A stretch of 64,000 bases of DNA from assembly GCA_030428885.1 (NCBI GenBank), contig JAUIEJ010000009.1, positions 186,001-250,000 of the forward strand, in the 5' to 3' direction. Positions 9,879 through 18,922 of the stretch are shown piece by piece. Source of the DNA: Gemmatimonadota bacterium (GTDB lineage Bacteria > Gemmatimonadota > Gemmatimonadetes > Longimicrobiales > Gaopeijiaceae). The notes beneath the pieces are model-generated. The model made no database searches, was not told where the DNA came from, and was given only the letters and a program-made list of their open reading frames with translations. Made by a program: the position numbers and the translations under genes. The first letter of the stretch is position 1; each line of letters begins with the position of its first letter.

Positions 9879-10019
9879 ATGTCTCCGTTGAAGTTTCCCG
9901 ACCCGCCCTGCACGCCGAAACCACCCCGGATGCCACCTCCCCCGTCCCCCCCGGGACCCGGCGAGACACTCTGGCCCGACCCCTCCAAGATCCTGAAGAA
10001 GAAGCCGAAGCGCCGGTAG
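9879..10019 (+). CDS. Possible 46-residue proline-rich small protein
   Basis: A short ATG-to-TAG frame in the only gap longer than 300 bp (9803-10128). The product is about one-third proline in its first 35 residues, then WPDPSKIL and a basic tail KKKPKRR. There is no clear ribosome-binding site and no recognised family. In DNA this GC-rich, proline-rich frames arise by chance (the opposite strand reads glycine-rich), so it is only a candidate. It ends just where the hairpin cluster 10019-10104 begins. Confidence 0.22.
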   Translation: MSPLKFPDPPCTPKPPRMPPPPSPPGPGETLWPDPSKILKKKPKRR

Positions 10020-10104
10020 AAGGGGCCTTCGCATCGCTTGCGAGGCGGGTGCGTTTCGCACCACATTGAGGGTTCGGGGCCCGGATCGAACCCCGCCCTC
10101 TTTC
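10019..10104 (+). ncRNA. Candidate structured RNA with four-way junction, 5' of ADC-like gene
   Basis: Three adjacent hairpins are enclosed by a closing helix. Hairpin 1: 10027-10033 with 10039-10045. Hairpin 2: GGTGCG 10048-10053 with CGCACC 10057-10062 (perfect). Hairpin 3: GGGTTCG 10070-10076 with CGAACCC 10087-10093 (perfect). The closing stem pairs GGGGC 10022-10026 with GCCCT 10095-10099 and can extend past a bulged C. G-U pairs in two helices are only possible on the plus strand. It ends about 25 nt before the GTG of the next gene, so it would sit in that gene's leader. It is not a tRNA, because loop sizes do not fit. High GC makes chance hairpins common. Confidence 0.35.
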
Positions 10105-10128
10105 GTCGTAACCAGCGGCCGGACGCCC

Positions 10129-10785
10129 GTGAGCAAGTCGTACTTCTCCACGGGGGTGAGCGCGCTCTTCGAGATGCCCACCTCCGACGCCGAGCGGATT
10201 CTCCCGCCGCACCTCCAGCCCATCGAGGTGCGTCCGCAGCGGAGTATCCTGAGCGTCACTGCGTTCCACTTCCGTGAGAGCGAAGTGGGGCCGTACGCCG
10301 AGTTGCTCCTCAGCGTCGTGGTTCCCCCCATCGTGGGAAGCTGGGAGCGTCACCCCAAGGCGGGCTTCTACCCGTTCCTCGGCGCCACCAGCAGCGCCGC
10401 GAGCCGTCGCCACCTCGCCGACACGCTGCGGATCCCCACCTACCCCGACGACATCGACGCCCAGTTCGTGGAGCGCCCCGATTCGATCCGGGTGCGGATC
10501 CTCTCCGGCGGGGCGCCGGTAGTGGACGTGACCGTCACCCAGCACGAGTGGCACCCCACGACGCACCTGCTCCAGACCCACATGACCGACGGCGACCAGC
10601 GCCTCAAGGCCGACGTGCAGATCAGTGGGCACTACACCATGCACGAGCAGGAAAAGGGTCGCCTCCAGCTCCATCCCCACCCCATCACCTCGGCTCTCTC
10701 CCTGGACGAGGTGTCGCCGTACCCGTTTCGGGAGCACTGGCTGAAGGAAGGCTTCGAGCTCTTCCACCCGGTGGAGACGCTGTAG
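10129..10785 (+). CDS. Acetoacetate decarboxylase-like domain protein
   Basis: Protein of about 218 residues resembling the acetoacetate decarboxylase (ADC) superfamily. The stretch around YAELLLSVVVPP and the preceding V-x-P-x-R-S-I-L-S-V pattern fits the ADC beta-barrel entry, as in ADC-like proteins of unknown activity. I cannot place the catalytic lysine with confidence, so decarboxylase activity is not claimed. The start is taken as GTG 10129 (VSKSYFSTGV...), because the frame upstream runs through the hairpin region. It is a single gene between the M1 peptidase and module 2. The structured leader suggests possible post-transcriptional control. Confidence 0.55.
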   Translation: MSKSYFSTGVSALFEMPTSDAERILPPHLQPIEVRPQRSILSVTAFHFRESEVGPYAELLLSVVVPPIVGSWERHPKAGFYPFLGATSSAASRRHLADTLRIPTYPDDIDAQFVERPDSIRVRILSGGAPVVDVTVTQHEWHPTTHLLQTHMTDGDQRLKADVQISGHYTMHEQEKGRLQLHPHPITSALSLDEVSPYPFREHWLKEGFELFHPVETL

Positions 10786-10822
10786 GGGCGATCCCCCGCC
10801 CTTGCCCGGCCCCTGAAACCCT

Positions 10823-10846
10823 GGTATTCCCTACCTCGTAGGTATT
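10823..10846 (+). promoter_or_regulatory. Probable operator of PadR-permease module 2
   Basis: Palindrome CCTAC-CTC-GTAGG at 10830-10842, bracketed by direct repeats GGTATT at 10823-10828 and 10841-10846. It is an AT-richer island 53 bp upstream of padR2 and a plausible PadR binding site or promoter. Assignment is by position only. Confidence 0.45.
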
Positions 10847-10898
10847 AACCGAACACCGCGGCGCGACGCGGTGGAGGCCCCACGCGAGGACGGGAATC

Positions 10899-11240
10899 GT
10901 GCCCCCCCAACGACCCGGCGACTTCGAACAGCAGGTGCTCCTGGCCGTGTGGCGGCTCGAGGGGGCCGCCTACGGCGCGTCGGTTCGGGACGAACTCGAG
11001 GAACGCACCGGCGCGGGGGTGGCCCAGGGAGCCGTCTACACCACCCTGATCCGCCTCGAGAAGAAGGGCTTCGTCCAGTCCCGCCTCTCCGACCCCACGC
11101 CGGTGCGGGGCGGCAAGGCGAAGCGGCTCTTCCGAATCACCGCCGAAGGACGAGCGGGGGTGCAGGAAGTCCGACGCGCCATGGATCGGCTCTGGGAGGG
11201 CTTGCCCGCCCCGGAGTCCCCCACCGGCGATTCGGTCTGA
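10899..11240 (+). CDS. PadR-family transcriptional regulator (module 2)
   Basis: Winged-helix regulator of 113 residues. The recognition region YGASVRDELEERTG then GAVYTTLIRLEKKGFV is the PadR pattern, and the segment DPTPVRGGKAKRLFRITAEG is the wing. The same PTRGGKAKRLY-type wing occurs in padR4 of this window, so these two are closest to each other. It starts with GTG 10899. It is followed after 6 bp by permease 2 and probably controls that operon from the palindrome at 10830-10842. Confidence 0.9.
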   Translation: MPPQRPGDFEQQVLLAVWRLEGAAYGASVRDELEERTGAGVAQGAVYTTLIRLEKKGFVQSRLSDPTPVRGGKAKRLFRITAEGRAGVQEVRRAMDRLWEGLPAPESPTGDSV

Positions 11241-11246
11241 CGCTCC

Positions 11247-13937
11247 GTGCCCCGCCCCCCTCGGGCAGCCCGGTGGCTGCTCCGCCTGCTGCTTCCGGGC
11301 AGCATCCACGACGCCTTCGCCGGCGACCTCCACGAGCGCTTCGTCCGGGATCACCACCGTGACCCCCGGCGGGCCCGTCGCAACTACTGGCGCGACGTCC
11401 TCTCTCCCACCGTCCTCCACCTCCGACGCGAGGTGAAGGGCATGCCCCTCCCCCCCGGCACCCCCCCGGGCGCCGGACGAGGTGACGGAACCATGACCGC
11501 ACTCCTGGCCGACCTGAAGTTCGCCGTCCGCATGCTGCTCAAGGCCCCGGCCTTCACCGCCGTGGCGGTGCTGTCGCTGGCGCTGGGCATCGGCCCCAAC
11601 ACGGCCATCTTCTCCCTCGTGGACGCGGCGCTGCTCCAGGACTGGGGCGTGCCCGAGCCCGAGGGCATCGTGGACATGTACTCCCTCACCGACGACGGCC
11701 GGTACTTCTACACGTACTACCGGGTGTACGAACTCATCGACGAGGGGGCGGGAGACGTCTTCACCGGCGTCGCCGCGTCGGCCCAGCAGCCGGCCAACGT
11801 CGACCTGGGGGGCGAGGGCGAACTCCTCATGGGCGAGCTGGTCACCGGCAACTACTTCGGCGTACTGGGGGTGCAGCCCGCCCGGGGCCGGGACTTCCTC
11901 CCCGAAGAGGACGCCACCCCCGGCACCCACCCGGTGGTCATCCTCTCCGACCGTTTCTGGCGCACCCGGCTGGGGAGCGACCCCGGGGCCGTGGGCAGCG
12001 ACGTACGCCTCAACGGGCGCCCCTATTCGGTGGTGGGCATCGCTCCCCCCGAGTTCAAGGGCCGGATCGCCCCGGGCATCGGCACCGACTTCTGGGTGCC
12101 CGTCCGCATGTACCCCCATCTGGCGCCCAACCAGATGTCCAACGGCAATCTCTTCTTCATGGGACGCCTTCGAGACGGAGTCACCACCGAGCAGGCCCGA
12201 GCCGTCCTCGACGCCATCGCCACGCGCTACAACGAGGAACGCCCCGACGTCCGCTCCACCCTGACCATCGGTGCGGTCAACCTCGACGAGGTCCGGCTGT
12301 CGCCGAACTTCGACGACACCATCCAGGCCATGACCATCCTCCTCTTCGCGGCGGTGGGCCTGGTGCTCCTGGTGGCGTGCGTGAACCTGGCCAGCTTCCT
12401 CCTGGCCCGGGCCACCGACCGCCGCAAGGAGATGGCCGTGCGCATCTCCATGGGGGCGGGACGGGGCGCCATCGTGCGGCAGCTCCTGGTGGAGTCCCTG
12501 GTTCTGGCGACCCTGGGGGGGGCCGCGGGACTGCTCCTGGGGCTCGCCGCATCCCGGCTGTTGGTGGGCATCGATCCCCCGGTGGACATCCCCCTCAACC
12601 TGGAGGTGGGCTTCAACCTCCGGATCCTGCTGTTCACCATGGGGGTGGCCGGCGTGGCGGCCCTGATCTTCGGCCTCACCCCGGCGCTGGAGGCCACCCG
12701 GGCCCCGGTGGCGGCCACGCTCCGGGACGAGAGCGGGAGCGCCGGCGGCCGGACCAAGGGGCGGGCCCGGGGCTTCATGGTGGCGGCCCAGATGGCCCTC
12801 TCCACCGTGCTCCTCTTCGGGGCGGCCCTCTTCCTTCGCTCCCTCCAGGCCGCCATGTCCCTGGACGTGGGCTTCGACACCGGGCCGGCGGCCGTGGTGA
12901 GCGTCGAGCCCTGGGCCTCGGAGATGACGGACGAGGAGCGGGAGGTGTTCGTGGCCGACCTGATCCGGGAGGCCGGCGACCTACCGGGGGTCACGAGCCT
13001 GGCCGCCACCAGCCGCATGCCCCTGGATCTGGGCACGACCAACACCAACTTCGACATCCCGGGGGTGGAACCGCCCCCCAACGCCGATCGCCACGTGCTG
13101 GAATTCGCCGCGGTGAGTCCGAGCTACTTCGCCACCATGGGCATCGACCTGGTGGAGGGCCGTCTCCTGGACGCCTCCGACGAAGACCCGGAAACGGCGG
13201 CGGGAGTGGGACTCCTGAGTCGGGCGGCCGCCCAGCGGTTCTGGCCGGGAGAATCGGCCGTGGGTCGGGTCATGTTCCGGGGCGGCGATCCCGAGCGGGC
13301 CGTGACGGTGGTGGGGGTGGTGGACGACGCGGCCATCTGGAGTCTCACCGAGTCGCCGCGCCCGTACCTCTACCTGCCCCTCTCCCAGGGCGGGTTCGGG
13401 CGCTACGAGTTGGTGGCCCGGACGAGCCGTTCGCCCGGGCAGGTGGCGGCCGAGATCCGGGACCTGGCGAAGGAACTCCGCCCCGACGTCCTGGTCTCCC
13501 AGACCGGCACCATGAACGACCACCTGGCCTACATCTACTTCCTGCCCCGCATGGCGGCCACCACCATCAGTCTGGTGGGCGTGTTGGCCCTGATCCTGGC
13601 GTGCGTGGGCCTCTACGGCATGGTGAGCTACACGGTGGCGCGCCGCACCCGGGAGGTGGGCATCCGCATGGCCCTGGGGGCCGATCGGGGCGCGGTGGTG
13701 GGCATGGTGGTGCGGGGAGGACTCCTCGTCGTGGCGCTGGGAGGGCTGGTGGGCGTGGGGGCCGCCTTCGGCCTGGGCCAGCTCCTGGAGCGGTTCCTCA
13801 TCGGCGTCGACGGCCTGGACCCCCTGGCCCTCTTCGCGGCCCCCGTGGCCCTCTTCGCCCTTTCAGCCCTGGCCGCCTGGCTTCCGGCACGACGGGTGTC
13901 CCGCATCGATCCGGTGGAGGCCCTTCGCAGCGAATAG
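11247..13937 (+). CDS. MacB/FtsX-type orphan permease (ADOP family), module 2
   Basis: Inner-membrane ADOP permease of 896 residues with the duplicated MacB-FtsX layout. A cytoplasmic N-terminal region (1-100) resembles the short domain found before many ADOP cores (RWLLRLLLPGSIHDAFAGDL, also seen in permease 4). The first membrane helix follows KAPAFTAVAVLSLALGIG at about 100-130. The central FtsX block includes LLVACVNLASFLLARATDRR; the C-terminus ends SRIDPVEALRSE. It starts at GTG 11247, 6 bp after padR2. It ends 12 bp from the convergent copA. The substrate is unknown. Confidence 0.9.
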   Translation: MPRPPRAARWLLRLLLPGSIHDAFAGDLHERFVRDHHRDPRRARRNYWRDVLSPTVLHLRREVKGMPLPPGTPPGAGRGDGTMTALLADLKFAVRMLLKAPAFTAVAVLSLALGIGPNTAIFSLVDAALLQDWGVPEPEGIVDMYSLTDDGRYFYTYYRVYELIDEGAGDVFTGVAASAQQPANVDLGGEGELLMGELVTGNYFGVLGVQPARGRDFLPEEDATPGTHPVVILSDRFWRTRLGSDPGAVGSDVRLNGRPYSVVGIAPPEFKGRIAPGIGTDFWVPVRMYPHLAPNQMSNGNLFFMGRLRDGVTTEQARAVLDAIATRYNEERPDVRSTLTIGAVNLDEVRLSPNFDDTIQAMTILLFAAVGLVLLVACVNLASFLLARATDRRKEMAVRISMGAGRGAIVRQLLVESLVLATLGGAAGLLLGLAASRLLVGIDPPVDIPLNLEVGFNLRILLFTMGVAGVAALIFGLTPALEATRAPVAATLRDESGSAGGRTKGRARGFMVAAQMALSTVLLFGAALFLRSLQAAMSLDVGFDTGPAAVVSVEPWASEMTDEEREVFVADLIREAGDLPGVTSLAATSRMPLDLGTTNTNFDIPGVEPPPNADRHVLEFAAVSPSYFATMGIDLVEGRLLDASDEDPETAAGVGLLSRAAAQRFWPGESAVGRVMFRGGDPERAVTVVGVVDDAAIWSLTESPRPYLYLPLSQGGFGRYELVARTSRSPGQVAAEIRDLAKELRPDVLVSQTGTMNDHLAYIYFLPRMAATTISLVGVLALILACVGLYGMVSYTVARRTREVGIRMALGADRGAVVGMVVRGGLLVVALGGLVGVGAAFGLGQLLERFLIGVDGLDPLALFAAPVALFALSALAAWLPARRVSRIDPVEALRSE

Positions 13938-13949
13938 CGCCGCGTCGCG

Positions 13950-16418
13950 TCAGAGGCGCACCCGCTTCAGGCGGAGGGAGTTGGTCACCACGCTCACGCT
14001 GCTGAAGGCCATGGCCAACGCCGCCAGGATCGGGTGGAGCTGCCGGAGCATCATGGGCAGCGACTCCAGGGGGTAGAGCACGCCCGCCGCCACGGGAATC
14101 AACACGACGTTGTACCCGAAGGCCCAGAAGAGATTCTCCCGGATCGTCCGCAGCGTGGCCTCCGACAACGTCAGGGCGCGACCGACACCGGCCAGATCGC
14201 CCCCCATGAGGGCCACGTCGGCGGTCTCCACCGCCACGTCGGTGCCGGTCCCCATGGCCATGCCAACGTCGGCGGTGGCCAGGGCCGGTGCATCGTTGAT
14301 CCCGTCGCCCACCATGGCCACGGGCCCCCGGGCCTGGAGTTCCCGGACCACGGCGGCCTTCTGGTCGGGCAATACCTCGGCCCGCACCGCGTCGATGCCC
14401 ACCTGACGGGCCACCGCCTCGGCCGTGCGGGCGTTGTCGCCCGTGAGAAGCACCACGTCGAGGCCCCGCTCCCGGAGGGCCGCCACCGCCTCGGGGGCGC
14501 CCTCCTTCACCGCGTCGGCCACGGCCAGCACCCCCACCGCCTCGCCGTCCACCGCCACCCGCAGCGCCGTCCGGGCCCGACCCTCCTGGGTCTCGGCCGC
14601 CGGGTCTCCGGGGGTCGGATCGATCCCGGCCTCCACCAGGTACCGCCGGCTCCCCACCCGGACGTCCCGGCCGTCGACGCGGGCCCGGATGCCCCGCCCC
14701 GCGTCGGCCTCCGCCTCGTCGGCCTCGCCGACGTCCAACCCCCGCTCGCCGGCGCCCCGCACCACGGCCTCCCCCAGGGGGTGCTCGCTCCCCGCCTCCG
14801 CCGCCGCCGCCAGCGACAACACCTCGGCCTCGGACCACGGCCCCACCGACACCACCTCCAGGAGCGTGGGCTGGCCGCGCGTCACGGTGCCGGTCTTGTC
14901 CAGCACCACCGTGGTCAGGGATCGGGCCCGTTCCAGCGCCGAGGCGTCCCGGAAGAGGATGCCGGCCTCCGCCCCCTTCCCCGTCCCCACCATGAGAGCC
15001 GTGGGGGTGGCGAGGCCCAGGGCGCAGGGGCAGGCGATGACGAGTACGGCCACCAGACGGATCAGGCTGTCGGTGAAGCCCGCCCCGACCCCCACGTACC
15101 ACACCCCGAAGGTCACCACGGCCACCACGAGAACGGCGGGCACGAAGACGGCGGCCACCCGGTCGGCCACCGCCTGGATCGGCGCCCGGCTGCCCTGGGC
15201 CTCCTGGACCATGGCCACGATCCGCGCCAGCGCCGTGTCCCGACCCACCCGCGTGGCCCGGACCACCAGGGCGCCGCTGCGATTCAGGGTGGCGCCGGTC
15301 ACCGCATCACCCGGTCCCTTCTCCACCGGATGGCTCTCGCCGGTGAGCATGCTCTCGTCCACCGCCGACCGACCCCGCACCACCTCGGCGTCGGTGGGGA
15401 AGGCCTCCCCGGGACGCACCCGGAGCAGATCGCCCACCCGCACCTCGGCCTGGGGAACGTCCACCTCCCGCCCGTCGTCCCCGATGCGCCGGGCCACCTT
15501 GGGCCGAAGGTCCAGCAGGGCCCGGAGCGCCTCGCCGGTGCGGCCCTTGGCCCGGGCCTCCAGGAGCTTGCCGAGACGGATCAGGGTGAGGATCACGGCC
15601 GCCGTCTCGAAGTAGACGTGCTCGCCCAGGGCCGTGCTTCCCGACGCCAGCGCCAGGGCCACGGGAATCGACCAGGCGTAGGCCACCGACGAGCCCAGGG
15701 CCACGAGGACGTCCATGTTGGCCGTGCGATTCCGCAGCGCCTTGAAGGCCCCCACGTAGTAGTCCCACCCCGTGTAGAACTGCACCGGCGTGGCCAGGGC
15801 CCCCATGAGGAGGTTGGCCCACGGGGCGTGGGACCAGGGGCCCAACAGCCCGAAGTCCCGGGCCATGCTGAAGGCGAAGAGGGGCACCGTGAACACCAGG
15901 CCCACGAAGAAGGCGCGGCGCTGGCGTCGAATCTCGGCCGCCCGGGCCCGGGCTTCCGGGTCGTCGTCCGGGGTTCCGTCCCCCAGGGCGCCCGCCTCCT
16001 CCACCACCCCGTACCCCGCCCGCTCCACCGCCGCCACCAGATCGGCCCGCTCCGCCGTGCCGGCCAACGCCACCACCGTGGCGTGCTCCGTGGCGTAGTT
16101 CACCGACGCTTCGACCACGCCGGGCACCCGGGCCTGGAGGGTGCGCTGGATCGTGGCCGCGCAGTTGGCGCAGGTCATCCCCGTGAGGGGAAGATCGAAG
16201 GTCCGCACCGGCACGTCGTAGCCGGCCCGGCGCACGCCTTCGACCAGGGCGTCCTCGGTCACCTGCTTCGAGTCGAACACCACCGTGGCCCGCTCCGAGG
16301 CGTAGTTCACGGTCGCGTCCTCCACTCCGGGCGCCTTCCGGAGGGTCCGTTCCACGGTGGCGGCGCAGTTGGCGCAGGTCATCCCCGCAACGGGGAAGGT
16401 CAGCTCACGACGGGGCAT
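13950..16418 (-). CDS. copA: Copper-exporting P1B-type ATPase
   Basis: Inner-membrane Cu(I) efflux pump of 822 residues. Two N-terminal heavy-metal domains carry GMTCANC with metal cysteines C15/C18 and C83/C86. The metal channel motif CPC is at 463-465, the phosphorylation site DKTGT at 507-511, the nucleotide-domain HP locus (SEHPLGEAV) and the hinge [12 protein letters not shown] follow. Late helices contain FGYNVVLIP and [12 protein letters not shown], which are the Cu(I)-specific residues of the P1B-1 group. It is encoded downstream of the copZ-like gene (12 bp) and csoR on the same strand, so a copper-induced operon is likely. Confidence 0.95.
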   Translation of the reverse strand: MPRRELTFPVAGMTCANCAATVERTLRKAPGVEDATVNYASERATVVFDSKQVTEDALVEGVRRAGYDVPVRTFDLPLTGMTCANCAATIQRTLQARVPGVVEASVNYATEHATVVALAGTAERADLVAAVERAGYGVVEEAGALGDGTPDDDPEARARAAEIRRQRRAFFVGLVFTVPLFAFSMARDFGLLGPWSHAPWANLLMGALATPVQFYTGWDYYVGAFKALRNRTANMDVLVALGSSVAYAWSIPVALALASGSTALGEHVYFETAAVILTLIRLGKLLEARAKGRTGEALRALLDLRPKVARRIGDDGREVDVPQAEVRVGDLLRVRPGEAFPTDAEVVRGRSAVDESMLTGESHPVEKGPGDAVTGATLNRSGALVVRATRVGRDTALARIVAMVQEAQGSRAPIQAVADRVAAVFVPAVLVVAVVTFGVWYVGVGAGFTDSLIRLVAVLVIACPCALGLATPTALMVGTGKGAEAGILFRDASALERARSLTTVVLDKTGTVTRGQPTLLEVVSVGPWSEAEVLSLAAAAEAGSEHPLGEAVVRGAGERGLDVGEADEAEADAGRGIRARVDGRDVRVGSRRYLVEAGIDPTPGDPAAETQEGRARTALRVAVDGEAVGVLAVADAVKEGAPEAVAALRERGLDVVLLTGDNARTAEAVARQVGIDAVRAEVLPDQKAAVVRELQARGPVAMVGDGINDAPALATADVGMAMGTGTDVAVETADVALMGGDLAGVGRALTLSEATLRTIRENLFWAFGYNVVLIPVAAGVLYPLESLPMMLRQLHPILAALAMAFSSVSVVTNSLRLKRVRL

Positions 16419-16430
16419 CCTCGCCCTCCG

Positions 16431-16640
16431 TCACTCCGCCGGAGGATAGTTGATCTCCACCAGGAGTTCTTCCACCGCCGGCCACGACGTGGCGCCTTCG
16501 TCCCAGGTCACGGTGACGCTCCGGGACCCGGCATCGGCCGACACCGAGGTCACGCCGTCGAGCTCGGCCACTTCGCGCTCGATGGTCTTCACGCAGTGTC
16601 CGCAGGAAATGGTGGGCACGGAAACGGTCTTCTCGGCCAT
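16431..16640 (-). CDS. copZ: Small HMA-domain copper chaperone (CopZ-like)
   Basis: A single heavy-metal-associated domain of 69 residues. The metal loop is ISCGHC, with the CxxC pair, followed by the usual beta-alpha-beta pattern (VTSVSADAGSRSVTV). In relatives such proteins hand Cu(I) to CopA. Its position between csoR and copA supports this role. Other metals cannot be excluded from sequence alone. Confidence 0.9.
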   Translation of the reverse strand: MAEKTVSVPTISCGHCVKTIEREVAELDGVTSVSADAGSRSVTVTWDEGATSWPAVEELLVEINYPPAE

Positions 16641-16674
16641 GATGCTCAGGTGTCGTGGGGAACGGGGGGGCGGC

Positions 16675-16983
16675 TCATCGCCGACCGGCTTCGAACACGT
16701 CCAGAAGCTCTCCGATGACCCGCTCCCGCTCGGCGGGATCGTCGCCGCGGATGGCCGCGGTGGCGCAGTGGTGCAGATGCCGGTCGAGAATCAGGGCCGA
16801 CACCTTGCCCAGGGCCTTCTGCACGGCGTCGATCTGATGCACGACGTCAACGCAGTAGGCCCCGTCTTCCACCATGCGGGCCACACCGCGCACGTGTCCT
16901 TCGACGCTCCGGAGCCGAGCCAGAATGGGCTCGTCGCCGGAGTCCGGCGCTCCGTGGGGGGCCTGGGAAGGCGGGCGGGCCAT
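16675..16983 (-). CDS. csoR: CsoR-type copper-sensing repressor
   Basis: Small all-helical repressor of 102 residues in the DUF156 family. The Cu(I) ligands of CsoR are present with the exact family spacing: C44, H69 and C73 (25 and 4 residues apart), in DGAYCVDVVHQ and DRHLHHC. This separates it from FrmR- or RcnR-type sensors. It starts at ATG 16983; the frame is open far upstream, but homology begins just after this Met. It heads the csoR-copZ-copA set and should release DNA when Cu(I) is bound. The C/G block at 17026-17055 is a candidate operator. Confidence 0.92.
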   Translation of the reverse strand: MARPPSQAPHGAPDSGDEPILARLRSVEGHVRGVARMVEDGAYCVDVVHQIDAVQKALGKVSALILDRHLHHCATAAIRGDDPAERERVIGELLDVFEAGRR

Positions 16984-17025
16984 GTCGTTCTCGGCGGCGG
17001 GCGGGAAAGGGGAACGCCCGAAGAT

Positions 17026-17055
17026 AACCCCTCCCCCCCGGGGGGGGGACCCCCT
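17026..17055 (-). promoter_or_regulatory. C/G-block palindrome upstream of csoR, candidate CsoR operator
   Basis: Seven C then nine G (17033-17048) are flanked by AACCCCT on one side and ACCCCC on the other. CsoR operators in other bacteria are GC-rich pseudo-palindromes with CCC and GGG half-sites, which this resembles. It lies 50-65 bp before the csoR start and just after the heme operon's last stop codon, so it could instead help end heme-operon transcription. Confidence 0.4.
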
Positions 17056-17066
17056 TCCGCCTCGAT

Positions 17067-18101
17067 TCAGGCCAGCAGCGCCTGCCAGGCCGGGTTTTCG
17101 GGCTGGCCTTCCTCCCGTTCGCCGAAGAGCAGCGCCAGGAGTTCGCCGGCCCCGTCGTACAGCTCCAGGGAAGTGACCCACCCCGTTTCGGTGGGCTTGC
17201 GGACGATCCAGGACCCGGCGATCTCGCCCTCCCGCACGTGGAGGTTGAACCGGGGGTCCAGGACGTTCAGCCACCCCTGGGTGTCCACGATGCGCTTCAC
17301 CGGACCGTGGTGGATCTGGAACGTGCCCGGACTGCGCACGAAGATCATGAGGGGCACGCCCTCGGCCGAGCCTCCCTCCAACACGCGCCGGAGGGCGTGA
17401 CCGTCGGTGGGGTGGGCCAGTTCGTCCGACACGAGGCGCAGCGCCTGAACCCGTCCCACCTCGTGGCGCCGGAGCAGGTGGAAGAAGTCGTGGGTGTCGG
17501 CCATGGCCAGCCACTCCTGCTCCAGGGCGGCCCCGTCCACCGCGTCGTCGGGCCGGTCCACCGGCGGCTGGGGCCGCACTTCTACCTCCACCCGCTCCGA
17601 TTGCTCGTCCAGGAGCAGGTCGGCCACCAGAGCCTCGAAGGCGTCCACGTCCGAGCCCTCCCGGAGGTGGATCTTGTGCACGGCCGTGCCGTGGGCGTCG
17701 AAGAACTGGAGCGATCGCCGCACCCCGCCGCGCCCGTCCTGGACCACGGCGAACCCGTGGCGCCAATAGGCCGGGAAGATCCGCAGATCGATCTCCGGGT
17801 CCACCACCTGGGCCGCGTGGCGCCCCACCGACACGTTCCGGTAGACCCCGTCCTTCTCGTGGACGAACACGTCGTTGCGGGTGAGGGCCAGCACGTCGCC
17901 CACCGCCTCCATGCGGGGCAGGAGCGTGGCCACGTCGGCCGAGATCCGCCGCACGGTCCGCCCCACGCCCGTGGCCAGGAGTTGGGCCTCGCTCACCCCC
18001 AGCCGGTCGGCGGCGTTCCGGATCCGGAGGGCGGGTTCGGCGGCCTGGAGGTCGTCCCAGGCGGCCCTCAGGGAATCGGGGTCGGTGCGGGTCGGGGTCA
18101 T
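17067..18101 (-). CDS. hmuS: Heme-handling protein, HmuS/ChuS family
   Basis: Cytoplasmic heme carrier or heme-degrading protein of 344 residues, the usual ChuS/HmuS length. It has the two-repeat architecture: LTRNDVFVHEKDGVYRNV and the second-half DPRFNLHVREGEIAGSWIV correspond to each other, as in the family. The WLNVLDPRFNLH and PTETGWVTSLELYD segments are diagnostic. It starts with an ATG that overlaps the hmuV stop (ATGA). It is last in the hmuTUVS operon, so it would receive heme after import; release of iron from heme is known for some family members and inferred here. Confidence 0.9.
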   Translation of the reverse strand: MTPTRTDPDSLRAAWDDLQAAEPALRIRNAADRLGVSEAQLLATGVGRTVRRISADVATLLPRMEAVGDVLALTRNDVFVHEKDGVYRNVSVGRHAAQVVDPEIDLRIFPAYWRHGFAVVQDGRGGVRRSLQFFDAHGTAVHKIHLREGSDVDAFEALVADLLLDEQSERVEVEVRPQPPVDRPDDAVDGAALEQEWLAMADTHDFFHLLRRHEVGRVQALRLVSDELAHPTDGHALRRVLEGGSAEGVPLMIFVRSPGTFQIHHGPVKRIVDTQGWLNVLDPRFNLHVREGEIAGSWIVRKPTETGWVTSLELYDGAGELLALLFGEREEGQPENPAWQALLA

Positions 18102-18922
18102 GTCGTCGTCGTCATGGAAGGAGGCCCGGTCACGAGGACCAGGGGGGTGCCGCCGACGGGGTCGGTGGTCACCAGGGTGTCGAGTCCGAAGGCGGCGCGC
18201 ACCACCTCGGGGGTGAGCACGCGTGCGGGGGGCCCGGAGGCCACGGTCCGGCCCCGGGCGAGAACCAGGAGGTCGTCGGAGTAGCGGGCGGCGATGTTCA
18301 GGTCGTGCCCCACCACCAGAATGCCGATCCCTTCGCGGGCGAGTTCCCGCAGAAGCCCCATGATCTCGTGCTGCCGGCCCAGGTCCTGGGCCGACAGGGG
18401 CTCGTCCAGCAGCAGGTAGCGCCCGCCGTCGGGCGGCGTGGTCCAGATCTGGGCCAGGACCCGGGCCAGATGGACCCGCTGGCGTTCCCCTCCCGACAGG
18501 GTGGGATACGACCGGCCGCGGAGACCGTGGGCGCCGGCCCTGTGCAGGGCGGCCGACACCACCCGGGCATCGGTGGGAGCGTCGCTGACGCCCGCGTGGG
18601 GCATCCGTCCCAGCTCCACCACTGCCTCCACCGACAGGTCGAAGGTCAGGGACGAATGCTGGGTCAGCACGCCTCGCCGGCGGGCGTGGTCGCAGAGGGG
18701 CCAGTGCGACAGCGCCCGGCCTTCCAGGGTGACGTCGCCGCCGGCACAGCGGCATTCCCCGGAGAGGGCGCGGAGCAGCGTCGACTTGCCCGCCCCGTTG
18801 GGGCCCACCACCGACAGCACCCGGCCCGGCTGCACGTGAACGTCCACGCCGTCCACCAGCCGCCGGCCCCCGGCGGTCACCGTCACCGAACGGCCCCGGA
18901 GTCCCTCGAGACCCGGGCTCAC
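18098..18922 (-). CDS. hmuV: Heme ABC transporter ATPase
   Basis: ATP-binding subunit of 274 residues. Walker A is GPNGAGKST at 40-48, the ABC signature LSGGE at 142-146, Walker B LLLDEP at 170-175, and the switch histidine lies in GHDLN. The sequence HWPLCDHARRRGVLTQ is close to HmuV/FecE-type importers. The start is GTG 18922, overlapping the permease stop as GTGA, and its own stop overlaps hmuS. It energises heme import through HmuU. Confidence 0.93.
   Translation of the reverse strand: MSPGLEGLRGRSVTVTAGGRRLVDGVDVHVQPGRVLSVVGPNGAGKSTLLRALSGECRCAGGDVTLEGRALSHWPLCDHARRRGVLTQHSSLTFDLSVEAVVELGRMPHAGVSDAPTDARVVSAALHRAGAHGLRGRSYPTLSGGERQRVHLARVLAQIWTTPPDGGRYLLLDEPLSAQDLGRQHEIMGLLRELAREGIGILVVGHDLNIAARYSDDLLVLARGRTVASGPPARVLTPEVVRAAFGLDTLVTTDPVGGTPLVLVTGPPSMTTTT

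Noticed and set aside
10019-10104. tRNA gene in the cloverleaf-like hairpin cluster
   Set aside because: The second hairpin has a 3-nt loop and the third a 10-nt loop; there is no 7-nt anticodon or T loop and no CCA-like end.
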